Shown here: positions 1 through 5,005 of the stretch, one piece after another | How positions within the stretch are numbered: the first letter of the stretch is position 1 | Layout of the letters: each line of letters starts with the position of its first letter | Assembly: GCA_947374705.1 (NCBI GenBank) | Contig: CANCDA010000179.1 | Span: 1-5,005 of the forward strand | Origin: Comamonadaceae bacterium | GTDB taxonomy: Bacteria; Pseudomonadota; Gammaproteobacteria; Burkholderiales; Burkholderiaceae_C | Reading direction: 5' to 3' | Length of the DNA: 5,005 bases | Notes under the pieces: model-generated | Databases searched by the model: none | What the model saw: the letters and a program-made list of their open reading frames with translations, nothing else | Told to the model about the DNA's origin: nothing | Made by a program: the position numbers and the translations under genes

Positions 1-372
1 GCCAAAGACGCACGCTTGGTGGCTGACATTGAGAAGCTCATCAAAACCAAGATCGAGCTGGAAGCGGTGGAGTTTGACGAAGACCAGCCCGACATCCACA
101 AGCAAGGTCGCATCAACGATGGTCGGCGCATGTACTCGCCTGAGCGCGAAGAGACCGTGCGTCGTGAGCGCGCCTCCCCGCGTGACTACGCCCGCCCGAC
201 GCAAGCGACGCGCGATCCGTTCTTTGACAAGCCTTATGAAGCCGCGCAAGCCGCTACGGAAGACGTCAAACCCAACTGGGAGTCCACGCCTCGCACGGGT
301 GGGCGCAGCCTGTCGGCCAACATCAAAACCAAGCGCAAGGTGGCGGCCTTGTTTACGGCGTCGAGCACTTGA
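1..372 (+). CDS. rhlE: DEAD-box ATP-dependent RNA helicase, C-terminal part (RhlE-like), 5' truncated by window edge
   Basis: Only the last 123 codons are present, reading in frame from base 1 to a TGA at 370-372. The first ~25 residues (AKDARLVADIEKLIKTKIEL) match the final helix of the second RecA-like domain of RhlE-type helicases, which follows motif VI and usually reads 'L..IE.LI...IE'. The rest is a low-complexity, highly charged tail rich in Arg, Asp, Glu and Pro, ending in a basic segment (SANIKTKRKVAALF) typical of betaproteobacterial RhlE-like proteins; such tails usually help bind RNA. By family the protein unwinds short RNA duplexes using ATP in the cytoplasm, in ribosome assembly and mRNA turnover. 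No catalytic motif is inside the window, so the assignment rests on the tail alone and the symbol is tentative. The 3' end overlaps the convergent apaH by 20 bp, leaving no room for a private terminator. Confidence 0.7.
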   Translation, partial: AKDARLVADIEKLIKTKIELEAVEFDEDQPDIHKQGRINDGRRMYSPEREETVRRERASPRDYARPTQATRDPFFDKPYEAAQAATEDVKPNWESTPRTGGRSLSANIKTKRKVAALFTASST

Positions 373-1189
373 CCTGAATCAGATGGTGCGGGCGATTCGG
401 CACCGAATCGTCCAGGCGTATGGCGCTCAAGCAACCGCCCCACACACAACCCGTGTCCAGCGCCAGCAGGTTCGGATGCTCCAACCAGCCTAGCTGTGAC
501 CAATGTCCAAATGCGACCGTGACATTGGCCGTGCGCCGCCCAGGCGCGTCAAACCAGGGCACATAACCCGGCGGTGCTGTCTCTACCCCACCGTGATGTT
601 GGAACTCCATATGTCCCGCAGACGTGCAAAAGCGTAAACGCGTGAGGGCGTTGACGATCACCCGCAGGCGATCCGCGCCACGCAGTGAGTCGTCCCACGC
701 GGCGGGCTCATTGCCATACATGTGGTGCAAAAAATCGGCCAGATCGGGGCCACGTAACACGGCCTCAACCTCATTGGCCAGTGCGATGGTTTGTGGTGCT
801 GTCCACACTGGCAACACGCCCGCGTGCACCATCAAAATGTCTTCGCCCCGGAAGTTGTCAAAAATCGCCAAACGCTGCTGGCACAGCCAAGCCAACAGGG
901 CAGGGCGGTCAGCCGTTTGCAAGATGCCGTCCAGCGTGTCGTGCTGGTGGGCCGGTCGCACACCGTGGGCCACGGCCAGCAAGTGCAGATCATGGTTGCC
1001 CAGCAGGCAATGCGCTGAAGCGCCCAGGCCCATCAGCCGCCGCAGCACTGCCAAAGGATCCGGCCCCCGGTTCACCAGATCGCCCAGCAGGTAGAGCGTG
1101 TCGCGGCTGGGCGAGAAAGAAATTTTGTCGAGTAACCGCTGTAGTGCGCTGTCGCAGCCCTGGATGTCGCCAATCAAGTAAAGTGCCAT
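353..1189 (-). CDS. apaH: Symmetrical bis(5'-nucleosyl)-tetraphosphatase ApaH
   Basis: The product has 278 residues, the normal ApaH length (about 270-280). ApaH hydrolyses Ap4A symmetrically to two ADP, controlling dinucleoside-polyphosphate alarmones and removing Np4 caps from mRNA 5' ends, in the cytoplasm. The metallophosphoesterase motifs are in order: GDIQGC (7-12), GDLVNRGP (36-43), GNHDLHLL (64-71), HAG (122-124) and GHW (228-230), followed by the ApaH hallmark ALDTGCVWGG (243-252). The first motif has Gln where the superfamily usually has His (GDxHG); as I recall, this is the normal variant in Pseudomonas-type ApaH, so it does not imply inactivity. The ATG at 1189-1187 (MALYLIGD) is chosen because it aligns with ApaH N-termini. 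The open frame continues upstream to 1594, but that part is antisense to the transporter gene. No good Shine-Dalgarno is present, only GGA about 11 nt upstream. Divergent from the transporter (24 bp) and convergent with the helicase. Confidence 0.96.
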   Translation of the reverse strand: MALYLIGDIQGCDSALQRLLDKISFSPSRDTLYLLGDLVNRGPDPLAVLRRLMGLGASAHCLLGNHDLHLLAVAHGVRPAHQHDTLDGILQTADRPALLAWLCQQRLAIFDNFRGEDILMVHAGVLPVWTAPQTIALANEVEAVLRGPDLADFLHHMYGNEPAAWDDSLRGADRLRVIVNALTRLRFCTSAGHMEFQHHGGVETAPPGYVPWFDAPGRRTANVTVAFGHWSQLGWLEHPNLLALDTGCVWGGCLSAIRLDDSVPNRPHHLIQVKCSTP

Positions 1190-1213
1190 GGTGTTTATTG
1201 TCCGCTGTGTTCC

Positions 1214-2512
1214 ATGGAATTTTTTCTGATTGTTTTTTTGACCCTGCTCAACGGCGTGTTCGCCATGTCGGAGCTGGCCTTGGCGGCCAGCCGCAAGGCG
1301 CGGCTCTCGGCCATGGCGGATGAGGGCGACAAGGGCGCGCAGGCGGCGCTCACCTTGCTGGGCAATCCGAATCAATTCCTCTCGACGGTGCAGGTGGGCA
1401 TCACCTCTATCGGGGTGCTCAACGGCATCGTGGGTGAGGCGGCGTTCAGCGACGGTGTGGCACGCTGGCTCATGGGCTGGGGCGTGTCGGACAGCGCTGC
1501 GGCCATCTCTGCCACTGCGCTGGTGGTGACCTTGATCACCTTCACCACCATTATTTTTGGCGAACTGGTGCCCAAGCGCATAGGGCAGTTGCACCCCGAG
1601 TTGGTGGCGCGCTGGGTGTCGCGCCCCATGCTGTGGCTGGCCACGGCGGCCAAGCCTTTCGTCAAGTTGTTGTCAGCCACTACGCAGGGCACGCTCATGC
1701 TGCTGCGCATAGACACCACGGCCACCCGCACCATGACCGAGGAAGAAATCAGCGCTAACTTAGAGGAGGGGGTTGATGCTGGTGTGATCGAGCAACACGA
1801 GCACCAGATGGTGCAAAACGTGTTCAAACTCGACGAGCGGCCTCTCACCTCTTTGATGGTGCCACTCACGGATGTGGCGTGGCTGGAGGCATCGCTCACG
1901 GTGAGCGACTGTTTACAAATGATTGGCGTGGCCGGTGAGCGCGGTGCACATTCCTGGTATCCGGTGTGTCGCGGCTCCATGGAGCATGTGGTGGGGCTCA
2001 TCAGCGTGGGTAAGTTGCTGGCGCTAAGGGGCCATCAGACTGGCAGCATTGAAGCCCACGTTCAGCCCGCCAGTTTTGTGCCGGAGACGCTCTCAGGCAT
2101 GGAGTTGCTGGAGCAGTTTCGCGCACGCTCCGGCCGTCTGGTGTTTGTGGTGGATGAGTACGGCGTGGTGCAAGGGCTGGTTACGCCGGTTGATCTGCTT
2201 GAAGCCATCACTGGCGAGCTGCAACCCGTGGCGCAGGTGGACGCCTGGGCTACTCGGCGTGAAGACGGCTCTTGGCTGCTGGACGGCCTGATGCCCATCG
2301 GTGAGTTGAAGAGTCGCTTACAAATCAAAGAGCTGCCTGATGAAGACCGGGGCCGCTACAACACGGTAGCCGGTTTGCTGCAGTCTGTCAGTGGTCGCCT
2401 GCCCGCTGTAGCTGAGCGGGTTGAATGCGCGGGCTGGGTGTTTGAGGTGGTCGATTTGGACCAGCGCCGCATTGACAAAGTGCTGGCCAGTAACTCAGGT
2501 AAGGAAGCGTAA
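1214..2512 (+). CDS. CNNM/CBS/CorC_HlyC membrane transporter ('hemolysin family' protein, YtfL/PaeA-like)
   Basis: A 432-residue inner-membrane protein with the full family architecture. The CNNM (DUF21) domain spans about 1-165, with hydrophobic segments near 1-23, 59-75, 95-118 and 135-155, and the signature GELVPKRIG (116-124). A CBS pair follows at about 206-335, beginning after EHEHQMVQNVFKLDER and containing the classic FVVDEYGVVQGLVTPVDLLE (311-330). The CorC_HlyC domain closes it at about 341-425 (DGSWLLDG, YNTVAGLL, GWVFEVVDLDQRRID). Family members export Mg2+ (CorC/CNNM, MpfA), and the E. coli relative YtfL (PaeA) is linked to cadaverine and putrescine efflux. The ASRKARLSAMADEG N-terminal region and GIVGEAAFS resemble YtfL. 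Substrate is not decided by sequence; 'hemolysin' is a historical label. The ATG at 1214 gives an intact first membrane helix (FFLIVFLTLLNGVFAMSELAL); the next Met (18) would cut it. No Shine-Dalgarno is visible before it. The first DUF2726-like gene follows after 57 bp with no clear terminator, so co-transcription is possible. Confidence 0.93.
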   Translation: MEFFLIVFLTLLNGVFAMSELALAASRKARLSAMADEGDKGAQAALTLLGNPNQFLSTVQVGITSIGVLNGIVGEAAFSDGVARWLMGWGVSDSAAAISATALVVTLITFTTIIFGELVPKRIGQLHPELVARWVSRPMLWLATAAKPFVKLLSATTQGTLMLLRIDTTATRTMTEEEISANLEEGVDAGVIEQHEHQMVQNVFKLDERPLTSLMVPLTDVAWLEASLTVSDCLQMIGVAGERGAHSWYPVCRGSMEHVVGLISVGKLLALRGHQTGSIEAHVQPASFVPETLSGMELLEQFRARSGRLVFVVDEYGVVQGLVTPVDLLEAITGELQPVAQVDAWATRREDGSWLLDGLMPIGELKSRLQIKELPDEDRGRYNTVAGLLQSVSGRLPAVAERVECAGWVFEVVDLDQRRIDKVLASNSGKEA

Positions 2513-2544
2513 TAAGGCAAATTTATCGAAAGCGTCGGTTTTAG

Positions 2545-2563
2545 ACTCCTAAAAAAGAGGAGT
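2545..2563 (+). promoter_or_regulatory. Hairpin sequestering the Shine-Dalgarno of the first DUF2726-like gene
   Basis: ACTCCT (2545-2550) is perfectly complementary to AGGAGT (2558-2563), with the 7-nt loop AAAAAAG between them. The 3' arm contains the whole Shine-Dalgarno AGGAG (2558-2562) of the gene starting at 2570. If it folds in the mRNA, the ribosome binding site is closed. The pairing is read directly from the sequence. A regulatory role, such as temperature- or translation-sensitive opening, is inference, and the short stem may open easily. Confidence 0.5.
2558..2562 (+). promoter_or_regulatory. Ribosome binding site deciding a TTG start
   Basis: AGGAG lies 7 nt before the TTG at 2570, which is optimal spacing. 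The first in-frame ATG at 2582 is 19 nt away, too far. The TTG is therefore the better supported start of the 216-residue product. Confidence 0.75.
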
Positions 2564-2569
2564 ACAAAC

Positions 2570-3220
2570 TTGAGCCCTTCGATGTTGGAAATTCTGCTGG
2601 CTGCAGTGATGGGAATTTTTGTCGGCGTTGTCGGCTACAGAGGCTGGTTGCAGATCGGGGCCAGAAAAGCGCAGACGCTGCCCGAACATACAGACCCAAA
2701 GTTGAAGCCGCTTTTCAATGAACTTGATCAAGCCGCGTGGCTGTGGCTGCACCAGGTTTTCCCTGAGCACAAAATTCTTTTGAAAATTCCCTTGCTGCGG
2801 TTTTTGAGCGGTGGCTCGGTGGATGTCCAATCGCTGGTTCAGATCAAAGGGCTTTACTGCACCTTCACGGTGTGTTCGACTCAAGGAAGGGTGCTGGGAT
2901 GTATTGATGTTGCCGGTGTCAAGGCGATTCCCAAGAGTCAGCGTGACCTCAAGAAAAGACTGTTTGAAACTTTTGGATTGGCCTATACCGTGTTGGCCGT
3001 CGATGAGCTCCCATCGCCAGAAGCCATGCGCGCTGTTTTCCTGAATGAGGCTATGCCCTTGATTCCCATCATGGAAGATTACGACACATCGCATTCATCC
3101 CTGGCTTTTGAATTCTCTACGGCACAAGCATTGCTGGATCCAGTGGCCAACGTCCGACACAACCTGCACTCCAAACTGGACACCAATCGCAAACTGCGCC
3201 CAGCCGGACTGTCGGCTTAA
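2570..3220 (+). CDS. Membrane-anchored DUF2726-like protein, upstream paralogue of a tandem pair
   Basis: A 216-residue protein of unknown function with a TTG start. Residues 5-24 form one hydrophobic segment followed by basic residues (YRGWLQIGARK), suggesting a single N-terminal anchor with the remainder in the cytoplasm. Residues 45-163 resemble DUF2726 domains, which are related to PD-(D/E)XK nuclease folds: a VFPEHKILLKIP strand (63-74), a central hairpin YCTFTVCSTQGRVLGCIDV (96-114), then SQRDLKKRLFETFGLAYTVL (123-142), corresponding to the family's 'RD..K...L...GIP...V'. The family's usual acidic strand motif (roughly IELDD..H) is reduced to CIDVAG, and the preceding Asp strand reads YCTFTV, so nuclease activity looks doubtful. 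Cys97, Cys102 and Cys111 (C-X4-C-X8-C) are kept in the downstream copy. The C-terminus has PVANVRHNLHSKLDTNRK (191-208), also shared. GC content is lower than in the genes to its left. Family assignment is from remembered motifs; function is unknown. Confidence 0.82.
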   Translation: MSPSMLEILLAAVMGIFVGVVGYRGWLQIGARKAQTLPEHTDPKLKPLFNELDQAAWLWLHQVFPEHKILLKIPLLRFLSGGSVDVQSLVQIKGLYCTFTVCSTQGRVLGCIDVAGVKAIPKSQRDLKKRLFETFGLAYTVLAVDELPSPEAMRAVFLNEAMPLIPIMEDYDTSHSSLAFEFSTAQALLDPVANVRHNLHSKLDTNRKLRPAGLSA

Positions 3221-3330
3221 GGGCGTCGTGCGGGAGTTCTGAGCTCGGTATTGCTGACGCAATGTAAAGTTAAGAAAAAAACATCATAGGCTAACAATTC
3301 GCTCTAAACTTCCAGGAAAAATAGGAGCAT
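3221..3330 (+). promoter_or_regulatory. Intergenic spacer between the paralogues: small hairpin, weak promoter candidate and RBS
   Basis: ATTGC (3250-3254) and GCAAT (3259-3263) form a 5-bp stem with loop TGAC, but no T-tract follows, so it is not a convincing terminator. A weak sigma-70-like pair is TTAAGA (3270-3275) and AACAAT (3293-3298), spaced 17, each matching 4 of 6 consensus positions. AGGAG (3323-3327) is the ribosome binding site for the next gene, only 3 nt before the ATG; the adjacent TTG codon at 3334 would sit at 6 nt. GCTCT (3301-3305) can pair with GGAGC (3324-3328), including one G-U pair, which would again cover the ribosome binding site. Confidence 0.35.
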
Positions 3331-4146
3331 ATGTTGGACATCGTGACGTTGGTAATTTTGCTTGTAGCCGTGCTTGGTGTCGGCTGGGCTTATTGGGTCT
3401 ATCGACGCGAGCTAGCTCGCAAGCAAAGTATTGAAACCGAAATACCAACTCAATGGGAAATCAGGTTAAGGCCCTTGTATAGCGAAGTCGATCGCACGGT
3501 GTGGCTGTGGTTGAAACAGGTGTTTCCTGAGCATGAGGTGCTCGTCAAAGTGCCGGTGATTCGGTTTTTGAGCGGCTCTTCAGGTGATTTGAAAACCATG
3601 GTTCAGATCAAGGACATCTATTGCAGCTTCACCTTATGCACACCCAAAGGCAGAGTGCTGGGCTGCATTGACATCCCCGGTGCCCAGGGGATTAAAGCAA
3701 GTCGGCGCGATCTCAAGAAGAAACTCTTTAGCAGTTTTGGCCTGCCCTATGCCGTCTTTGGTGCCCATGATCTTCCAACGCAAGAGGCTTTGCGTAGTCT
3801 GTTTTTGAATGAGACTATGCCGCAGACCCCGATGGCCCGTCAATTTGAAGAATCATATGTTTCGCAGGGATTCGAAGTTGCTGAATCTCCAGAAAAAACG
3901 TTGTTAATCAAGACACCTGTGGATGAGCCGGAGCAGTTACCAGAATCCGTGCAGCTTGAGCCCGTGGCCAACGTTCGTCACAATTTGCACCTCAAACTTG
4001 AAGCTAATCGCCAGCGTCGCTTGGCGGCTATGGAGAGTTTAAAAGCCAGTGCGGGTGTGGTTCAAGACCAGCCTGCCAAAGGCGCTGTTTCACGGTGGGA
4101 GGACTCGTTCATCATGGGTGACCAACCCTTGTATGCCAAGGCCTGA
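3331..4146 (+). CDS. Membrane-anchored DUF2726-like protein, downstream paralogue of a tandem pair
   Basis: A 271-residue protein of unknown function, paralogous to the gene just upstream. Residues 3-23 form a hydrophobic segment followed by basic YRRELARK, giving a predicted N-terminal anchor with a cytoplasmic C-terminus. The DUF2726-like core is 46-164. Aligned without gaps to residues 45-163 of the upstream copy, it has 68 of 119 identical residues (about 57%), including VWLWLKQVFPEH / AWLWLHQVFPEH and GRVLGCID. Cys98, Cys103 and Cys112 match the other copy's three cysteines exactly. A linker at about 165-210, rich in Glu and Pro, is longer than in the first copy. It is followed by the shared motif PVANVRHNLHLKLEANRQ (211-228) and a unique ~43-residue tail (229-271) ending SRWEDSFIMGDQPLYAKA. 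ATG at 3331 is used, with AGGAG 3 nt upstream. The region has notably low GC in places (for example 3841-3900). No enzymatic function is assignable. Confidence 0.83.
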   Translation: MLDIVTLVILLVAVLGVGWAYWVYRRELARKQSIETEIPTQWEIRLRPLYSEVDRTVWLWLKQVFPEHEVLVKVPVIRFLSGSSGDLKTMVQIKDIYCSFTLCTPKGRVLGCIDIPGAQGIKASRRDLKKKLFSSFGLPYAVFGAHDLPTQEALRSLFLNETMPQTPMARQFEESYVSQGFEVAESPEKTLLIKTPVDEPEQLPESVQLEPVANVRHNLHLKLEANRQRRLAAMESLKASAGVVQDQPAKGAVSRWEDSFIMGDQPLYAKA

Positions 4147-4157
4147 GCACCAGCGAT

Positions 4158-4184
4158 TTTGGGTTGATTAGGTATAAACCCGAA
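4158..4184 (+). terminator. Possible weak stem-loop after the second DUF2726-like gene
   Basis: TTTGGGTT (4158-4165) pairs with AACCCGAA (4177-4184), with one G-U pair and an 11-nt loop. No run of T follows, so intrinsic termination would be poor. It also overlaps the -35 region of the promoter candidate just downstream and could equally be an operator-like palindrome or chance. Confidence 0.25.
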
Positions 4185-4188
4185 TTCA

Positions 4189-4197
4189 TGCCATAAT
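4189..4197 (+). promoter_or_regulatory. Candidate extended -10 promoter for the downstream helicase
   Basis: TGC followed by CATAAT (4192-4197) is an extended -10 element (TGn) with 5 of 6 matches to TATAAT. There is no good -35 at normal spacing: TTGATT (4164-4169) is 22 bp away, and TTAGGT at spacing 18 matches poorly. Initiation near 4204 would give a leader of about 197 nt. Confidence 0.35.
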
Positions 4198-4203
4198 CTG
4201 AGG

Positions 4204-4400
4204 CTGCGCTGCATGAGCAACGCATTTTGTGCATCTCCCCTCACACACCGGATTTACGGCAACACAAGGCAGTCAAGCTTGTCGCCAAAATAAATCCCCA
4301 GTGCCGACCTATCGGTACAGGCTTCGTTTGATGGTTGATGTTTTTTAACCATTGACGGAGCAACCGCACTACGTTGCGGCGCTCGCGTGTGAGTAAATAA
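4204..4400 (+). promoter_or_regulatory. Long structured 5' leader of the DEAD-box helicase gene
   Basis: This stretch has no convincing gene. It holds three short hairpins. GTGCCGA (4301-4307) pairs with TCGGTAC (4312-4318) around the tetraloop CCTA, with one G-U pair. ATGGTT (4331-4336) pairs with AACCAT (4347-4352), with a T-rich loop. CCGCA (4364-4368) pairs with TGCGG (4375-4379). A weak Shine-Dalgarno GTGAG (4389-4393) lies 7 nt before the ATG. Long structured leaders are known on cold-shock helicase mRNAs (for example E. coli deaD); extending that to this gene is inference. I do not recognise a known riboswitch. Confidence 0.35.
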
Positions 4401-5005
4401 ATGACCGACACTTTTGACGTGACGGGCGACTTTTCGCCTGTTGATTCCCTTTCCATTGCTTCCGATATCGCCACAGACATCACCACCGATGTCGCCGCTG
4501 AGCCCGAAGTGACTCTGCCCAACGGCTTTGTCACCATCGGCCTGGCCCCTGAGCTGGTGCAAGCCTGTACCGACCTGGGCTACACCCAGCCCACCGCTGT
4601 GCAGACGCAAGTCATCCCCATGGCTTTGCCGGCCATCGTTGAAGGCAACACGCCCCAGAAATTCATCGACCTGATGGTCTCCAGCCAGACCGGTAGCGGC
4701 AAGACGGCGGCTTTCTTGCTGCCCGTGCTGCACACCCTGCTCAAGCAGAACGCCGACGCAGAAGCCAAAGAGCGCGCCGATTTTGAACAAGCGGTGGCCG
4801 ACGCCGCTGCCAAAGGCGAGCCCGCCCCTAAGCGCGCCAAGCGCAAAGACCCCACCAACGCACGCAATTTCAAAGCCCCCACCCCCGGCGCGCTGATCTT
4901 GTGCCCCACACGTGAGCTGGCCCAACAAGTCGCGCACGACGCGATTGACTTGGTCAAGCATTGCCGTGGCCTGCGCGTGGCCAGCGTGGTGGGCGGCATG
5001 CCTTA
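4401..5005 (+). CDS. DEAD-box ATP-dependent RNA helicase, N-terminal part, 3' truncated by window edge
   Basis: The ATG at 4401 opens a frame that stays open to the right edge (201 codons plus 2 bases). An acidic, low-complexity leader (1-40, rich in Asp, Thr and Ser) precedes the Q motif: F43, then GYTQPTAVQTQVIP (60-73). Walker A (motif I) is SSQTGSGKT (94-102), motif Ia is PTREL (169-173), and the GG of the next motif is at 198-199 (VVGGMP). The DEAD box itself is beyond the window. By family it is an ATP-dependent RNA duplex unwinder in the cytoplasm. Between the helix after Walker A and the strand before PTREL there is an extra ~45-residue charged, Ala/Lys-rich stretch (about 115-160), absent from compact RhlE, DeaD or SrmB. 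A smaller insertion (NTPQKFIDLMV) lies just before Walker A. Subfamily is not certain, so no symbol is given. The ribosome binding site is the weak GTGAG at 4389-4393. Confidence 0.92.
   Translation, partial: MTDTFDVTGDFSPVDSLSIASDIATDITTDVAAEPEVTLPNGFVTIGLAPELVQACTDLGYTQPTAVQTQVIPMALPAIVEGNTPQKFIDLMVSSQTGSGKTAAFLLPVLHTLLKQNADAEAKERADFEQAVADAAAKGEPAPKRAKRKDPTNARNFKAPTPGALILCPTRELAQQVAHDAIDLVKHCRGLRVASVVGGMP

Noticed and set aside
685..1323. 212-residue open frame on the plus strand
   Set aside because: Antisense to apaH, Pro/Arg/Cys-rich with no family resemblance; a GC-rich shadow frame.
1190..1594. N-terminal extension of apaH on the minus strand
   Set aside because: The open frame continues upstream but runs antisense through the transporter gene's conserved N-terminal region. 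The ApaH family start matches MALYLIGD at 1189.
1372..2001. 209-residue open frame on the minus strand
   Set aside because: Antisense to the well-supported transporter gene, with biased Ser/Thr-rich composition and no recognisable domain.
2549..3094. 181-residue open frame on the minus strand
   Set aside because: Antisense to the first DUF2726-like gene, whose frame is supported by its paralogue. The antisense frame shows no independent signal.
3250..3263. ATTGC/GCAAT hairpin as a terminator between the paralogues
   Set aside because: The stem is only 5 bp and no T-tract follows, so it does not support intrinsic termination.
4331..4355. Tiny frames MVDVF (4331-4348) and MFFNH (4338-4355) in the helicase leader
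   Set aside because: Five codons each with no ribosome binding site; expected by chance.
4254..4961. 235-residue open frame on the minus strand
   Set aside because: Antisense to the helicase start and leader. Gly/Val/Leu-rich shadow of a GC-rich gene; the plus strand has clear helicase motifs.
1..5005. Window as a circular molecule joining the two helicase fragments into one gene
   Set aside because: The right edge stops near residue 201 and the left edge begins after the last helicase motif, so the DEAD box through motif VI would be missing at the join. Nothing in the sequence supports circularity.

Overview
The window looks like chromosomal DNA from a betaproteobacterium, most likely Comamonadaceae (Rhodoferax/Limnohabitans/Polaromonas-like). 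This rests on the style of the DEAD-box helicase tail, the beta/gamma-type ApaH that starts with GDIQGC, and the GC-rich codon use of the housekeeping genes. The genus is inference; no rRNA or tRNA gene is present to settle it. I see no mobile element, CRISPR array, tRNA or rRNA.

Layout: (1) 1-372 (+) is the 3' end of a DEAD-box RNA helicase (RhlE-like); its catalytic motifs lie outside the window. (2) 353-1189 (-) is a complete apaH, the diadenosine tetraphosphatase, converging on the helicase with a 20-bp overlap. (3) 1214-2512 (+) is a complete CNNM/CBS/CorC_HlyC membrane transporter gene, divergent from apaH across only 24 bp. (4) 2570-3220 and 3331-4146 (+) are two tandem paralogous genes. 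Each encodes one N-terminal membrane anchor followed by a cytoplasmic DUF2726-like domain and a shared C-terminal motif. (5) 4147-4400 is a 254-bp non-coding leader with a candidate extended -10 promoter and several hairpins. (6) From 4401 to the right edge is the 5' part of a second DEAD-box RNA helicase, with its Q motif, Walker A and PTREL motif visible and an unusual charged insertion.

The flanking genes are ordinary housekeeping functions: RNA remodelling, alarmone turnover, and cation or polyamine efflux. The least understood part is the tandem pair. It is lower in GC than its neighbours, its copies are about 57% identical over a 119-residue core, and both keep an invariant three-cysteine pattern in a fold normally related to PD-(D/E)XK nucleases. 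Short RNA structures that could hide the ribosome binding site precede both copies; the upstream one is a perfect 6-bp stem. I found no evidence for a complete new defence or catalytic system. The pair and its leaders, and the long leader of the second helicase, deserve the closest look.
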